From positions 434,001 through 498,000 of the forward strand of contig JAEVLN010000027.1 in assembly GCA_018350325.1 (NCBI GenBank): DNA of 64,000 nucleotides, written 5' to 3'. The position numbers were made by a program, and so were the translations under genes. Positions 33,459-45,095 of the stretch are shown here, in pieces. Below the pieces are notes generated by a model that saw only the letters and a list, made by a program, of their open reading frames with translations, ran no database searches and had not been told where the DNA came from. Origin of the DNA: Globodera rostochiensis. Taxonomy: Eukaryota > Nematoda > Chromadorea > Rhabditida > Heteroderidae. Position 1 is the first letter of the stretch; each line of letters begins with the position of its first letter.

Positions 33459-35128
33459 CTGTTTTTAGCACGTTTTAGGCACATAACAATTTGTTATCTA
33501 TGAGGACCCTAATACTAGAGTAGGCCGGGACCGGGATTTTAGGGGAAAATACCGAGACCGTGAAAGCCGGGACCGACGAGACCAGCATCTCGAACCGGGA
33601 TCGAGATTTTCACTTTTCAAAAACCAGAAACGGGAAAAACCGGGGCTGGTAATAAAAAAAGTTTTTTAAATGGATAAAGGCGAAACAAAATTTTTTTAAT
33701 TCAAAATCATCTTCCTCATTGTCTTCAACATCGATTGCCGGGTCGGGTTTCGGATCAGGTCGGCCAAAAAAACATCGGGTGGGTTTCGGGTATCGGGTCG
33801 AGAAAAAAGCCGGGTTTCGGCTCATCGGGTTTCGGGTCTTCGGGTTAAAAAATTTTTTTCTTCCAAATTTTAACCAAAAATCAAAAAATATGTAAAATCA
33901 TAGGTAAATAATGGGTGCAAAACAAAAATTTTCTCCAAGCTTTATCAAAAGCTTCTTCAAATCTGTGAGTTATACCAGCCGTCGAAAACAGCCTCCCTTT
34001 TTTTAAGACTTCTGCTTTCTTCTGGGGGAGGGGGTCGGCGCCGAGAAAATTTTGAAATTTTGACTCAATTCGTTAAAAGATTTGCAACCAAATTTTAAAT
34101 AGGTATGCCAATTTTTTCACAAAAAAATCGTATTCACTCTTGTTTTTTAAGGATGATGAACGGATTTAAAAATAAAATTAGATATTTATGCTTGCCTAGT
34201 GAAGATCGATCCCCGACCCCGACAATTTGGTTGTCCCCGACCTCCGATTTTTCTACCACAACTGCCCTCCTCCGAAAAAGTTTCTGGCTACGGGTCTGAC
34301 ATAAATACTTCCTTTCTCAACCAAATTTTGTCCTTTTTCCACGTTTTTGGGTTTTGCCGATAGATAACCTGGCCCCCGTAGATAACTGGTTTATGAGCAT
34401 AAAATTTGCTAATAAATTTTGTCACTTTGGGTGGCCGCTGCAAATGTCGGCTAATCAGTGAGAGTACCGAAAATTGATGACCGGTAAAAATGGAAATTAA
34501 AAGGGTCACCGTGCTTCAGACAAACATTCCAGAATTCTGGGCTAAAATTACACAGTGCTGCCAACTTGTTAATGCCGAAATTTACCGTACCAGTGGGGGA
34601 AATTTAATCTGGTGACCAATTTTAAGGTTACCAATTTTCCATTTTTACCGGTGACTAATTTTCCTTGGCAAGTACACTGTTAGTGATACGCCCATTTAAA
34701 TCAATCGAAATTTTATGCCGTTTATTGGCCACACTAAATTTTATGTGTCCAAAATTGTTTCGTTTTAGTATTCTGTAAAATCTCATTTTAAACTAAGCTG
34801 GTACACGCTTAACAGCGAAGGGTCGTGGAAAATAAGCCAAAATGGGCCACAATTCCCTAACAATTCCCATTAAGAAACTGATTCGTCATTCTGCAAAATG
34901 TAAGAACAAATCGGAGATTCATGTCTCAATGGGCAGGCAACTCTCTTTCAATAACATCGAATCCTATTGCGCTTTGACTGCTTATTGGGTAAAAGAATTA
35001 TTGTACAGAATTATTAATAATTAATTATTTAAATTTAGGTGCCATCGGTTTTTGAAGCCGCTTTGGTAAAATTTGTTTTTATTTATTTTTGGAGTGAGTG
35101 ACTCCAAACAAAACTTTGTTTTACAAAC
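33459..35128. other. Right-arm flank without a gene
   Basis: MITE-like words (33525-33620), a poly-G plus GC module (34020-34090) and AT-rich DNA. About 34860-35120 matches the left arm. A 60-codon open frame there is not kept in the left arm, so I do not call it. Confidence 0.4.
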
Positions 35129-35480
35129 GGTGTACGGACCGAATGCAGACCCGGACAGATTGGGCAATAACTTGCTTCAACCCTGACATATTCAGACATT
35201 AGTATTTCAAGAGCTGAAGCTATTGTTAAGCAAAAGTTTTGTGATTGGACAAGTTTCAAAAAAGTTATGGCCAAAAAACTTTAAAAATTTTTTTGAATGC
35301 AGAATTTTGGGTTTTTTGGGCATAGTTTTGAAACTTGTCCAATTACAAAACTTTTGCTTAATAATAGCTTCAGCTCTTGAAGAGCTTTCGAATGACTATA
35401 ATAATGTCTGAATATGTCAAGGCTGAAGCAAGTTATTGCCCGGTCTGTATTCGGACCATTCTGCATTTGGTTCGGTAGCC
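35129..35480. mobile_element. Long-TIR MITE, 352 bp, with an empty site in the other arm
   Basis: Imperfect inverted repeats of roughly 130 bp form a foldback. Flanking 8-bp duplications are ttacaaac at 35121-35128 and 35481-35488. The equivalent position of the left arm (about 8095-8105, reading minus) has a single ttacaaac and no element, which confirms both ends and dates the insertion after the duplication (or a clean loss in the left arm). Confidence 0.92.
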
Positions 35481-35719
35481 TTACAAACTTTGGTCGGCCA
35501 TTGTAAAAAGAAATTCAAAAATTAACGAGTATTTTAGGGCCTCAATTCGGTGATTGGGCCCGCGGCGCCCTCGGCATTTGCCTTTGGTATTTATTGCCAC
35601 CAATTTAAATGCTTTTGTCTTTTAATTTGTTATTAACTTTTTAGTGTTGGCACTTTTGCTGATGCAAATTGTCCATCTGATGGCGCAGTGAGAAGAAATG
35701 ATGCCCCGTGAAGGCCTTC

Positions 35720-36380
35720 TGATATCAACCCAAAATTTTATAAAATCGTTGATCAAAATAATTTTAATTTATTCTACATGAACTGATTTTTTGACGGGTC
35801 TGACACCGTGATTTTACCGAATTTTATTCCAATGAGAGGTCTTACCTGCGCGTTGATAAATTTTTAACGACAAATGGGAAATATATTTAATTAAACAATC
35901 AAAAATCCGGGGAAAAAGTCGGGTAGGGTATCCATAAGAAATGCTCAATTACTCTCGACTTTTTTTATCACACTATTTCTTCAAAAATAAAATGTTCCAA
36001 AAAGTAAACTAAAATAATTTTTAGATAGGGTGCGTTGGTGATCAAATTACTCTCACCGTTTGACTCTCTCTCTTTTTCTAATGCTATTTCTCCAAATGTA
36101 AAATTTGTCATAAAATTACTAATTTATTTCGAAAAATGAGTGAAATTAATCGAAAAAACCTTCCAATGGAATCGGAAAATTAAATTTAAGTCCAACCTTT
36201 CGATCAGACAATTCCAAAATTTGATGATCCACTTTCGTGGAGAGCCCAAGTACCTTACTATGGACTATAAATAGCCAATGAAAGCAATAATTTCTGGAAC
36301 TTTATGAAAAAGTACCAACAATTTAAATTTCTAAGATTGCAAAATACGACAATGTAAATAAACGGGGATGCTATATTTTG
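35720..36380. other. AT-rich intergenic DNA
   Basis: Nothing recognisable. It lies between the right duplication arm and the ankyrin remnant. Confidence 0.4.
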
Positions 36381-36384
36381 AGGT

Positions 36385-36735
36385 TTTTGTCTATTTTTCT
36401 GCTCCGCAAAAGTAGCTACCTATTTTTATCGTAGAAAAGAAACGAATTCATGAAGTTCCATAATTTCCCCGTGTCCATTTTCAACAGCTTCATCCAGTGC
36501 CGTATTGCCTTAAACAGAGATTTTTTTTAAATCAAAAGGCGTACATTATTCCCCCCCCCCTCACCACCATTGGCATCCGTCCGATCAGCGCGCGCGCCTT
36601 TCGACAACAAAAAGCGCACAACATTTGCCATCCCTTCGCTTGATGCGATTATCAATTCGATGGCATCATTTCTACCCGTAACGTCGATGTTTTGCTGCTG
36701 GCCATTCTCCAAGAATAATTTAACTGCAATTAGAA
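36385..36735 (-). pseudogene. Ankyrin-repeat gene remnant
   Basis: Two exon-like blocks read as ankyrin repeats. One has DAIELIIASSEGMANVVRFL...GARADRTDANG (about 36560-36710). After a short intron with a poly-G tract, the next is GNTALDEAVENGHGEIMELH (about 36440-36515). The helix-turn-helix pattern (NTALDEA..NGH.EI..L) is typical. Little remains upstream. The last block is nearly the same as the ankyrin tail at 52540-52690. Confidence 0.6.
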
Positions 36736-36779
36736 AATGTCACAAATCAAAGTTTATAAAAAGTGCATTTCAATTCTAA

Positions 36780-37364
36780 TAGTATATAAAGAAATAGTTT
36801 TTGTTTCTGGTAATAAAAAATGTGTTTAAATCAAAGGTGGCAAAAAAAAATTTGCTAAATACGGACAGTGAAGGTCAAAAATAAAATTTTACTGGCAAAG
36901 ATAATGTGCAATTCATTCGGCGAAAAGGCTCTAACAAAATGGAGCTTTTACTCATACAAAGCTTCCAATGCCTCCTTAGATTCTGGCGCAACTAAATAAG
37001 ACAATTTTATTCGTTTTTGAAAAAAACGAAACATTTAAAAGCGCGCTGAAAATTAATATAAGAAAACATCCCAACTTTTACCACGATAAAGAATGCGCGT
37101 GCCCAATCTTGACCGTTGGCGACCATCAAATCGTTTTCCTCCCGCATATTACGAAAATGCCCTCGACTCTTTCATAAGAAACATTAATCAGTACGGTGGT
37201 GCCCGCAAACATTCGGCGAGAGCGGCCATAGTAGCCCCAACTAAAACAAAATGAGATGAGGAAATTAAGTATTAGATACCATTAGAATTTTCCCACCTTT
37301 AAGCATCCATTTGGGCTTTTAATATTTTGAAAGGCAAAAAATTATATATTTTTAGTACTAACCC
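36780..37364. other. Possible further exons of the decayed gene, unresolved
   Basis: Minus-strand reading around 37080-37250 gives short open stretches (for example RRMFAGTTVLINVSYERVEG), but I cannot assign a family or splice it. Confidence 0.25.
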
Positions 37365-37450
37365 TTCAAAATCGATGGGGATCGGCTGCAAGTCACGACA
37401 AACTAACACTCTTTGAGCCCGTTGATACCAATTTTTTGGCAAATCTTAAC
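37365..37450 (+). pseudogene. Orphan first SPRY exon
   Basis: LQNRWGSAASHDKLTLFEP matches the first SPRY exon of the genes at 48758 and 60844 (NRWDSAACH..L). No other SPRY exon follows, so it is a relic of another copy of the family. Confidence 0.6.
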
Positions 37451-37927
37451 TTTGGTCAATTATTGCCTCCCTTTTTTTCTTTAAACGCTAAATCCGGGTT
37501 TGCACCGTTCTTTTTGGGTTTTAGCAGCCTCCCGCATCCTTAAATGGCAAGGACTGTCCTTGTAAAGTAACCATCTTAAATTAAATGCCCTTATTTTCAA
37601 GAGTGTCCTTGGAAATGGGCGGCCGGAGTATTGGAATTCACTGCCAAAATTGGACATTTTGAAATAACGACTTCCGCCCATTGATGTCCAAATGGCCTTT
37701 TTTGTACGCTTTCAACTAGAGACCGGACAACCAGACAAACCAATATTTGGCCCAAATATTTGGCTTTATACTTGTACAAATATTTGTATTTTGGTCCCAA
37801 CCAGGGCGGTTTTATTTGCCGTAGTTATCGGACTTTCAACAAAACCAATGACATTGAACGATTTCAGAAAGCTTTCGTCGAGTGCCGTCGAACGTTGTCG
37901 GTCAAAAACCCAATGGTTTATAAAATA

Positions 37928-38325
37928 ATAAAAAGCTGTATGGGAGTTTTTGGGGTCGTAGAATCCGAATCTGACCTCCATTTCGACCAATTCCGAACCC
38001 CGAACCCGAGTTCGAACAAATTTATAAAAAATTTTTTTGGCATTTTTAAATTTATCGTCAATTTTGCCGCCATTCGATCCGTTCGTTCTCAGCAGGACTT
38101 GAGGCAATGCACGAATATTTGCTTGTTGTTGACTCGAGATTGATAACAAAGTTAAATGACCTCTATTCTGCACATTTCAAAATTAAACGCAGATTTAAAT
38201 TGAAAAATGCGAAAAAAATTTTTTTATAAATTTGTTCGAACTCGGGTTCGGGGTTCGGAATTGGTCGAAATGGAGGTTAGATTCTGATTCTACGACCTCA
38301 AAATCCCCCATAAACAGCTTTATAT
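37928..38325. mobile_element. Foldback element with ~105-bp inverted ends, copy 1
   Basis: The ends (gtcgtagaatccgaatctga, ttccgaaccccgaacccgag) reappear inverted at 38220-38310. The interior (38060-38160) is found in opposite orientation in the element at 58563-59175. Apparent open reading frames on both strands are repeat by-products. A target duplication could not be fixed. Confidence 0.7.
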
Positions 38326-39093
38326 TCAAAATTTAATAGAAAATTTGCATCCCACCAGTGCAATTCTCAAAAACACAAAAATCCTCAAAACACACAAAAA
38401 GCTGCAAAAATCATCAGTAGCACCCAAAAAACATCAAAAAGCATCATTTTTAAATTTTAGCATCATTGACTTTCCAAAAAACACCAAAAAGATGCTAAAG
38501 CATCAAAACTGCGAACCCTGATTATGACTAGGGTGTCCAAAAATATGCACATGCATGTTTTTTTCCTGAACTGGGAACGGTCTAAAACGCACGAAAAACG
38601 TGTTTTCAACTTGGTTTGAAGCGTTTAGAACGCATTTCCATATGCATATTTTGCATATTTTTGCATATTTCGCGATTTATGTGCATATTTTGGCATTTTC
38701 GCTATTTTTATCCATATTTCGCTATTTTTCAAAAATTCCTTAACAAAAATGCAATAAAAATAAACAATATACCCCTAAAGATCGACTTTTTCAAAAAAAT
38801 GACCCCAAAAAATGATTTTATAAAAATTTTCAAAAAATGCACCCCTAAAAATTATTTTATAAAAATTTTCAAAAAATGCACCCCTAAAAATGATTTTATA
38901 AAAATTTTCAAAAGCACCCCTAAAAATTGTTCGTTTGTTCATTTTCATTCGTTCTCTTTCGCCTGAAACCAATATAATTGTTGATGAATAGGACTTGCTT
39001 TTAGGAGCTGAGCATTTTCAATTTTTATTGTATTTCTGCGGGCAAAATAATTTCTTTTTTGTTCCAAACGCTTTTAAAAGTAACTTTTGTGAA
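38326..39093. other. Low-complexity and upstream region of the BTB-BACK-SPRY pseudogene
   Basis: 'tgcatattt' repeats (38640-38730), three direct copies of a 46-bp 'aaatgcacccctaaaaatga' unit (38800-38930), then a putative promoter/leader whose words (tttctgcgggcaaaa) recur before the 47088 start codon. Confidence 0.5.
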
Positions 39094-41519
39094 ATGCCAA
39101 AACCAAATTCATTGGTCGGCCGTATTAAGCATTTGCTGGACACGGGCAATGGGGCGGACGTTCACTTTTTGGTGGGGGGAGGAGACGAAAAGGAGGCGAG
39201 TTCTGAAAAATAGTGAAACATTTACTTTAATTAATTTATTTTAATTACTTTTATTAATTATATTAATTACTTTAATTAATGATATTTCAATTACTTTAAT
39301 TAATTATATTTCAATTTTTAATTTTGTTAAGCTTCTGCCAGCACATAAAACGATTCTGATGGCGGCCTCCGACGTTTTTGAGGCAATGTTCCCTTTTGAT
39401 GCCCGAAATGCAAAGGCTGCCGCCGGTAAGTCGAAAAAAGAATTTATTTTTTTTTTAATTAACGAATTTTTTATTTTTTGGAAGAGACTAAACCCGTGGA
39501 GGTGCCGGACGCGGAGGTGGGGGCGTTCAAGGCGATGCTCAGCTTTATTTATGCGGACGATTTGAGCGGGCTGAACGAGGACAATGCAATCGCTGTGCTT
39601 TATGCGGGTCATAAAATTTTAGGGGATTTTTACATTTTCCGTTTTCAAATTTTAATTTAAGCTAAAAAATATGACCTTCCTGAACTTGTCAATTCGTGTC
39701 TGAAATTCCCCATATGGAAGCTGAACAATATTTTCTTCGCGTTTGCTCAGACTCGCTTTCTTGGAGAAGAGGTGGGGGGGGGGGGGGGAATTTTTACTTA
39801 TTTTTAATTCTAAATGAATTTTATTCTTTTTTTAAACAACAATTATTAATTTATTATTTCGGGACTTTGCTCGCCGTTGTTTGGAGCACATCGATGTGAA
39901 TGCGGGCGCTTTGATCCTCTCGGAAGAGTTTTTACAAATTGATCAGCAATTATTGTGTGAGATTCTGGACCGTGACGAACTGTGCATCAGCGAAGAAATT
40001 GCAATTTGGAATGCCGTAAATTTATAAAAAAATAATAAAACAAATTAAATGTTTTAACTTTTTTTATTTTCTTTAAAATAATTAGGCACTTCGCTGGGCG
40101 GACGAAAAATGCCGTCAAAATGGAACAGAGCCTTCGGCGGAGAATAGACGCGCAATGCTCGGCCCGGCACTTTCCAAAATTCGTTTTCCCCTCATTTCAC
40201 AAGAGGACTTTTCTGACAATATTGGTTGGACACCTTTTTGGGGCACTTTCATTTATTTTGGGTTTAAAATATTTTGACAGTTCCGTCCGGAGTGTTGACG
40301 GATGCCGAGCTGGTCAGCATTTTACTGCACTATTCTCGTCCGGACCGCGCTCGGCCCGAGCCTTACCAGCTGCAATTCCCAACTAATGGACGTGCCGAGA
40401 CCAAATTCGGTACCTTTTGATCAGGGCCGTAGCCAGTTAAAAATTTTCGGGTGGGGCCAAGCCAAAAAAAAAAGTCGATCCTTAGGGGTGCATTTTCCGA
40501 GTTTCGTCGAATCCCCAGGATCAGGGTATCCTGGAAACAAGTATTTTTAATCCTGATAAGTCCAAAACCAGGTCATTTCCAAAATCCTACCTAATCCAGG
40601 TATCATCAAACCGATTTCGGGAATTTTGACCTAACGTATTCGAGAATCCTTTTTAAATACGTTTTTCATAGCCAAATCAAAAAATGCGACTTTTTATGCA
40701 ATAATCTGCTGGAATTTAATATTTTAAAAATAAAATAATATTTCCTTAGAGCGTACACTTCAAAATCGATGGGTTCCGCTGCATGTCACCGGGACCTGAC
40801 GCTCTCCGAGCCCGATCGATTGATTGTTCAAAATAATGGAAATAATTATGGTAAATTATTCTGTTAAAGTAATTTGATTAAAATGTTTATGTAAAGTTTC
40901 ACAACATTTTTGCATTAACCTTCTTTTCAGGGAGTCGCTCTGTCCTTGCTGAACGGCCAATTCCTAAAAAGGGCATTTTCTACTACGAAATGACCATCTT
41001 AAAGCAAGTAGGAAGAGAGTAAGTTAAATAAATAAATAAATAGTTGACCTTCGAAATGCTTTAACAGCCTTTATTCTATAAAAATGTATTTAGAACTGTT
41101 TTCATTGGGCTTGCGCCAAAACAAATGCGATGGGACAAATGTGTTGGATGTTTCAAAGGCACCGCATACCAAAGCAATGGATATTTTTGGGGCCACGAGA
41201 TTGAGGGATGTTCCCACTGGAATGGACGTCCCGTCATCGGAAGAAAGCCCGAATTTGCGGAAGGTGACGTCATCGGTTGTGGCGTCAATTTGGCAACTCG
41301 CCAAATCATTTACACAAAAAATGGACACCGTTTGGGTGAGAAAAATTAAAAATTGGTCAATTTTAAATTATTTGCGTTATTTTTCCAGAAACTGCCGGTT
41401 TGTTTGTTGACTCTGCCGCCGATTTGTTTCCGTGCGTAACGTTGGCAGACTTTGGCGAAAAAATGGAAACGAATTTTGGACCGAATTTCAAATTCAACAT
41501 TGCCGCCGATGGCATTTAG
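39094..41519 (+). pseudogene. BTB-BACK-SPRY gene copy A (broken)
   Basis: Same exon plan as the intact gene at 47088: 39094-39195, 39332-39425, 39485-39607, 39662-39771, 39863-40015, 40086-40224, 40281-40409, then SPRY exons 40750-40850, 40931-41018, 41094-41335, 41389-41519. The BTB core reads GADVHFLVGGG...LLPAHKTILMAASDVFEAMF. The BACK domain has FLQIDQQLLCEILDRDELCI. The SPRY domain has [17 protein letters not shown] and ends FNIAADGI. Lesions: the acceptor of exon 5 is ttcgg instead of an AG, and one base is missing in the first SPRY exon (near 40774), which shifts the frame. The 3' SPRY exons are otherwise clean, so decay is recent, or the 3' half may be expressed alone. Confidence 0.75.
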
Positions 41520-41657
41520 AAACTGAAATGGACGATTTATGGAATTTTGATGTTGAGCGGTTTTGGTTGTTTTATGATTATTTTTTTCTTTGTCGATCAA
41601 AACATTTATCAATAAAACTTCGCGAAAAAAAAATCAAACAAAGTTAAACCTGGATTA

Positions 41658-41830
41658 GAATTTCAATTCATCAGAGTCAAAACCATTCGGAAGCTTTCGA
41701 ATTAAATCGTCCGCAGGTTGCGCCGCCCTACATAATGCCAAAATCACGAAATGCCAAGCGGTGTTTCCCCGGTTCCGAGAACCAATATCCGGGGCTGTAG
41801 AAAAAATGTAACCGGGAAAACACTGATGCC
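41658..41830 (-). pseudogene. Ankyrin-repeat tail, convergent to SPRY copy A
   Basis: Minus-strand reading GNTAWHFVILALCRAAQPAD ends DSDELKF and a stop about 140 bp after the SPRY stop. The GNTA.H...LAL pattern is an ankyrin helix pair. The word attcggaagctttcg (41690) recurs at 49768 and 52552, always just after a SPRY gene. Confidence 0.5.
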
Positions 41831-41879
41831 AAGGCAGCCAAAAACGACTGAATGCCAAAAAAAAACATTTTTTTCAAAG

Positions 41880-42430
41880 TCGATAAAAAATTTTATTGGG
41901 GGTATTCGGGAGCGTAGAATCCGAATCTGACCTCCATTTCGACCAAGTTCGAACCCCGGACCCGGATTCAAACATTTTTTCAAAAATCTAAAATAGAAAT
42001 TTTCGGAAAAAGTCCGAAGTGTGACCGCTTCAATATGGCAAATAGAATTTAAATTTTGTCAATTTCTTTTTGCAATTTAAGTTTATGTCGAAGAATGCGG
42101 TAGAAAAAGTAATTATTTGTAGCCATTTTTTCAATTTGTATAAACTCAAAATTCAGACGGATTTAACAATTGTTGTGAAGCGCATGGCATGGATTGGATC
42201 CACAAAGCGTCTTTAAAAGCACAGCTCTAATCAGCAAAAAACAATTCAAAATCACTTTTTTGATTTCGTCTCAAAATGCCAATTGATAATTTTAGATTTT
42301 TTTTTTGTTTTTTGAAATAATTAATTTTACAATATTTTTGGTAAAATCAATTTCAATTCTTTTGAAAAGTATCACAAATTCAATTTTGACAAAATTCCAA
42401 ATTTTATTTTAACATTTAGAACAAATAAAC
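41880..42430. other. Foldback-end fragment and AT-rich DNA
   Basis: About 41893-41975 is one end of the 'gtagaatccgaatctgacct' foldback family without its partner. The rest has no recognisable content. Confidence 0.45.
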
Positions 42431-42435
42431 TCATA

Positions 42436-42528
42436 ATGCAACTCTCCGTCTTTTTCGTTGTGTTGATGATGCTCTTCGCCACCTTCTACATTGGTGTTGA
42501 GCCTTTTGCCCGTGACACCATCCCCAAT
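42436..42528 (+). CDS. Possible first exon of a small secreted protein
   Basis: The frame starts MQLSVFFVVLMMLFATFYIG, a good signal-peptide shape, and reaches a GT at 42529 after DTIPN. I could not join it with confidence to any later exon, so this is weak. It may belong with the cysteine-bearing exons at 43839-44188. Confidence 0.3.
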
Positions 42529-43838
42529 GTACTGACACTTTTTTTTGTTTGTAATCCAATCCAGAATTTTTGGATTCTGTACGTAGTGAGTGAGTCAGCT
42601 GGATTCTCACTTTTGATCAATTTCAGCTTCTAGCTGATGATCAACTGAAATTTTGTAAAAAATATCTTTGAGCCTGATCAGATCCAAGCTGAGCCCAGGG
42701 TGTCCAACTTAATCATTTTTAAAAAATTTTATTTATTAAATTATTAAAATAAATAATAATTGAACTTAATGTTTCAAGAATAGAATATTGGTTTGTGTTT
42801 GAATTTTTTTTTAAGAATTTTATGAAAAAATCTTAAAGCAAAGTCGCTTTGGCTTGGCTCATGGAACGCAGACGCTTTCTGAAGTAACATTCAAAACACC
42901 AGCCGTAAATAATCAAAGTAAAACTTTTTGAAATGATAAATTCTTCTAAATTTGCGATAGAATTTTGTTTATTGCACAAGACAAAAATAATTTCCTTTGT
43001 CCTTTAACTTGGCAAAAAATTTTATTTTATTTTTATTTAACCTATTTATTTTACGATTATTTCCCGATTAAAAAAATGGAGATTTTTTTGAATATCGCTT
43101 AATTTACGGGACCGGAATCCTGTGGTTTTGACCAGGGTGGTCAGGAAAATCCCGTCTTTTCATCGGAGAAAATCGCAATTTGTTTTTTTTGTTTTAATCC
43201 CGGCCTCCTTACTTTTGGACGTGGAATTCCGGGTTCCGTGCAATAATAGAAGAGTTCAGACGTGCACTAGCAAAAAAAATATTTCCGACGCCCGGAAAAG
43301 CCCATCGGTCAAAAAACCAAGGCCTCAAAAAATGGCACGTCGGGAGCAGCCAACGGCAAAACTAATCGATAGTTGAAAAGCAGTGGAAATTAATTTATGT
43401 ACTACACAAATAAAATTTTGGCCGTATATTTTGTACCCACATTTGGTTTTTTGTGCAAAATTTCTTTTGTCCGGACTCATTAAACTTATTCTTTTGATAG
43501 CAAAATTTATGAATAAAACTGAAATTAATTTGAAGACCCAAAACAACAACAGTAAACAGCGCAGAATGTATTCGAAAGATCATTCTTTATTTTAGTTTTA
43601 GCAAAATTGCGAAAGTGGAAATGATTTAATCATTTTTAAAATCGTTAAAACAGTAATTTCAATCAAATTATTTTAAATTATAAAGGTTGGGTTAAAAAAT
43701 TCTGTTTGCGAATAATGATTTGTATACTTTATGCCACTGTTTTTGGTATTATAAGCTTGCGTATAAGTCTAAACATTTTTTGCATAATTTGTTCTTTGAA
43801 TGCTTAAAATTCTCTAGATCACATAAATTCAGCAAAAA

Positions 43839-44188
43839 ATGTACTCGACCTGGTTTGCCGACTACTTCCAGGTGAACTGGGTAAAGGCATGTCTTGAGCG
43901 CTGCTTGCCCAATTGCCTGGAGATTCCGCTTCGAACGTTTTCTGTTGGTTGAACGTTATCGACTTGACAATGTGCGTGCACATTTCCATGCTTTTTATTT
44001 AAAATTTTTTTATTTGTTTTTAGCATCTTTTTCTACGACGTTTTAATGTGGAAAATTTGCGTGTGTTTTTCAAGACAAAAATCGTGCACGATTGTGCGCG
44101 AGCATCAGCAGTAAGGAGTTTCAGGACGCGCTCATAGCGCATTTGCGACAAGCATTGAATGCATTGACGATACGGGAGGGGGTGTAAA
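43839..44188 (+). CDS. Unrecognised small gene or remnant
   Basis: An open block from an ATG at 43839 reads MYSTWFADYFQVNWVKACLE and continues with three more cysteines to a stop at about 43953. A second block at about 44025-44110 contains FYDVLMWKICVCFS. A third ends KEFQDALIAHLRQALNAL...EGV and a stop at about 44188. The last one has helical, gene-like composition. Splicing between them is not settled and no family is recognised. Confidence 0.3.
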
Positions 44189-44189
44189 T

Positions 44190-45087
44190 GACGACGACTG
44201 TTTCGATGTTTAAAGAGAAAACTGTTTTTGAAATTCGGATAATTACTTACTATTTACTGCGTTTTACTCACATTTTGAAATTCTTCTGATTTTTTTTTTT
44301 GATATTTGAGTTTTGATTATGTTAACAAAATTGTTTTAAATAAGGAAGATTGGACCAGTGGTCCAATAGACTCTTCAAGGAAAAATAAATTAAGATTTCA
44401 ACAATTTTGAGTATATTTAGAAACCGCTACAAAATTGCAAATAATATTTACGAATACAAAGATTTTTTACTCAATTAAATTCCAAACTCCAGAAAAATTG
44501 CTTATTTTCGAGTACCGCGGGTTCGTTCTAAGTCTTGCGCCATTTAAGTATCAAATCGAGCTTTGTTATGGTGCAGTCGATAAACGTAAAGTGTCAATCA
44601 AAGGATTGCTAAATGGATGTGCGCATATAATATAAACATAAAAGAAAATGTGTTGGATTCTTTTCCAAACTTTTAAAGTAAGTTTCGGGAGTGCGAGATT
44701 AAAGGAAATTGTGTTTTAAAGTTTAAACAATAGTTAAGTAATTTGGTTTGGCATTTTAGATTTCCTTTTTAATTTAAGGAAGCGCTTATTTCGCAAACTT
44801 AGTAATTGTTGAATAAAGCTGACTTTTTCTAACTTTTATGATTTTTATTTAGGTAATCATTGACCTTCAAAAATCTATGATTTTAAATGCCAGGATCGAC
44901 TTGAATTAATTTATAACATACATTTTGTTAAAACTGTGCAAATTTTCGAAAATTTTGCCGATTTCGAATTTTAAAAAATTTTTATTGCTGGAGCGGGGTT
45001 TCCGATAACCAGAAATCACTTAAACTTTCGTATTTTATTCGCTGACAATTTCTGATTTTTTATCCAATTCTCCTATATGAGTGGAGC
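44190..45087. other. AT-rich intergenic DNA
   Basis: Nothing recognisable. Confidence 0.4.
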
Positions 45088-45095
45088 ATTTTAAT

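Larger units (their letters stand above)
27300..35719 (+). repeat. Right arm of the large inverted duplication
   Basis: Inverted counterpart of 7786-12836, about 8.4 kb because of several transposon insertions: 27531-28026, a nested 2.4-kb cluster at about 30627-33040, and 35129-35480. The hAT/Helitron element ends only some 60 bp before this arm begins. Confidence 0.8.

Noticed and set aside
34842..35024. 60-codon ORF in the right duplication arm
   Set aside because: Not maintained in the left arm, no motif.
37760..38173. ORFs of 127 and 135 codons on opposite strands
   Set aside because: They lie within a foldback element whose ends are inverted copies of each other.
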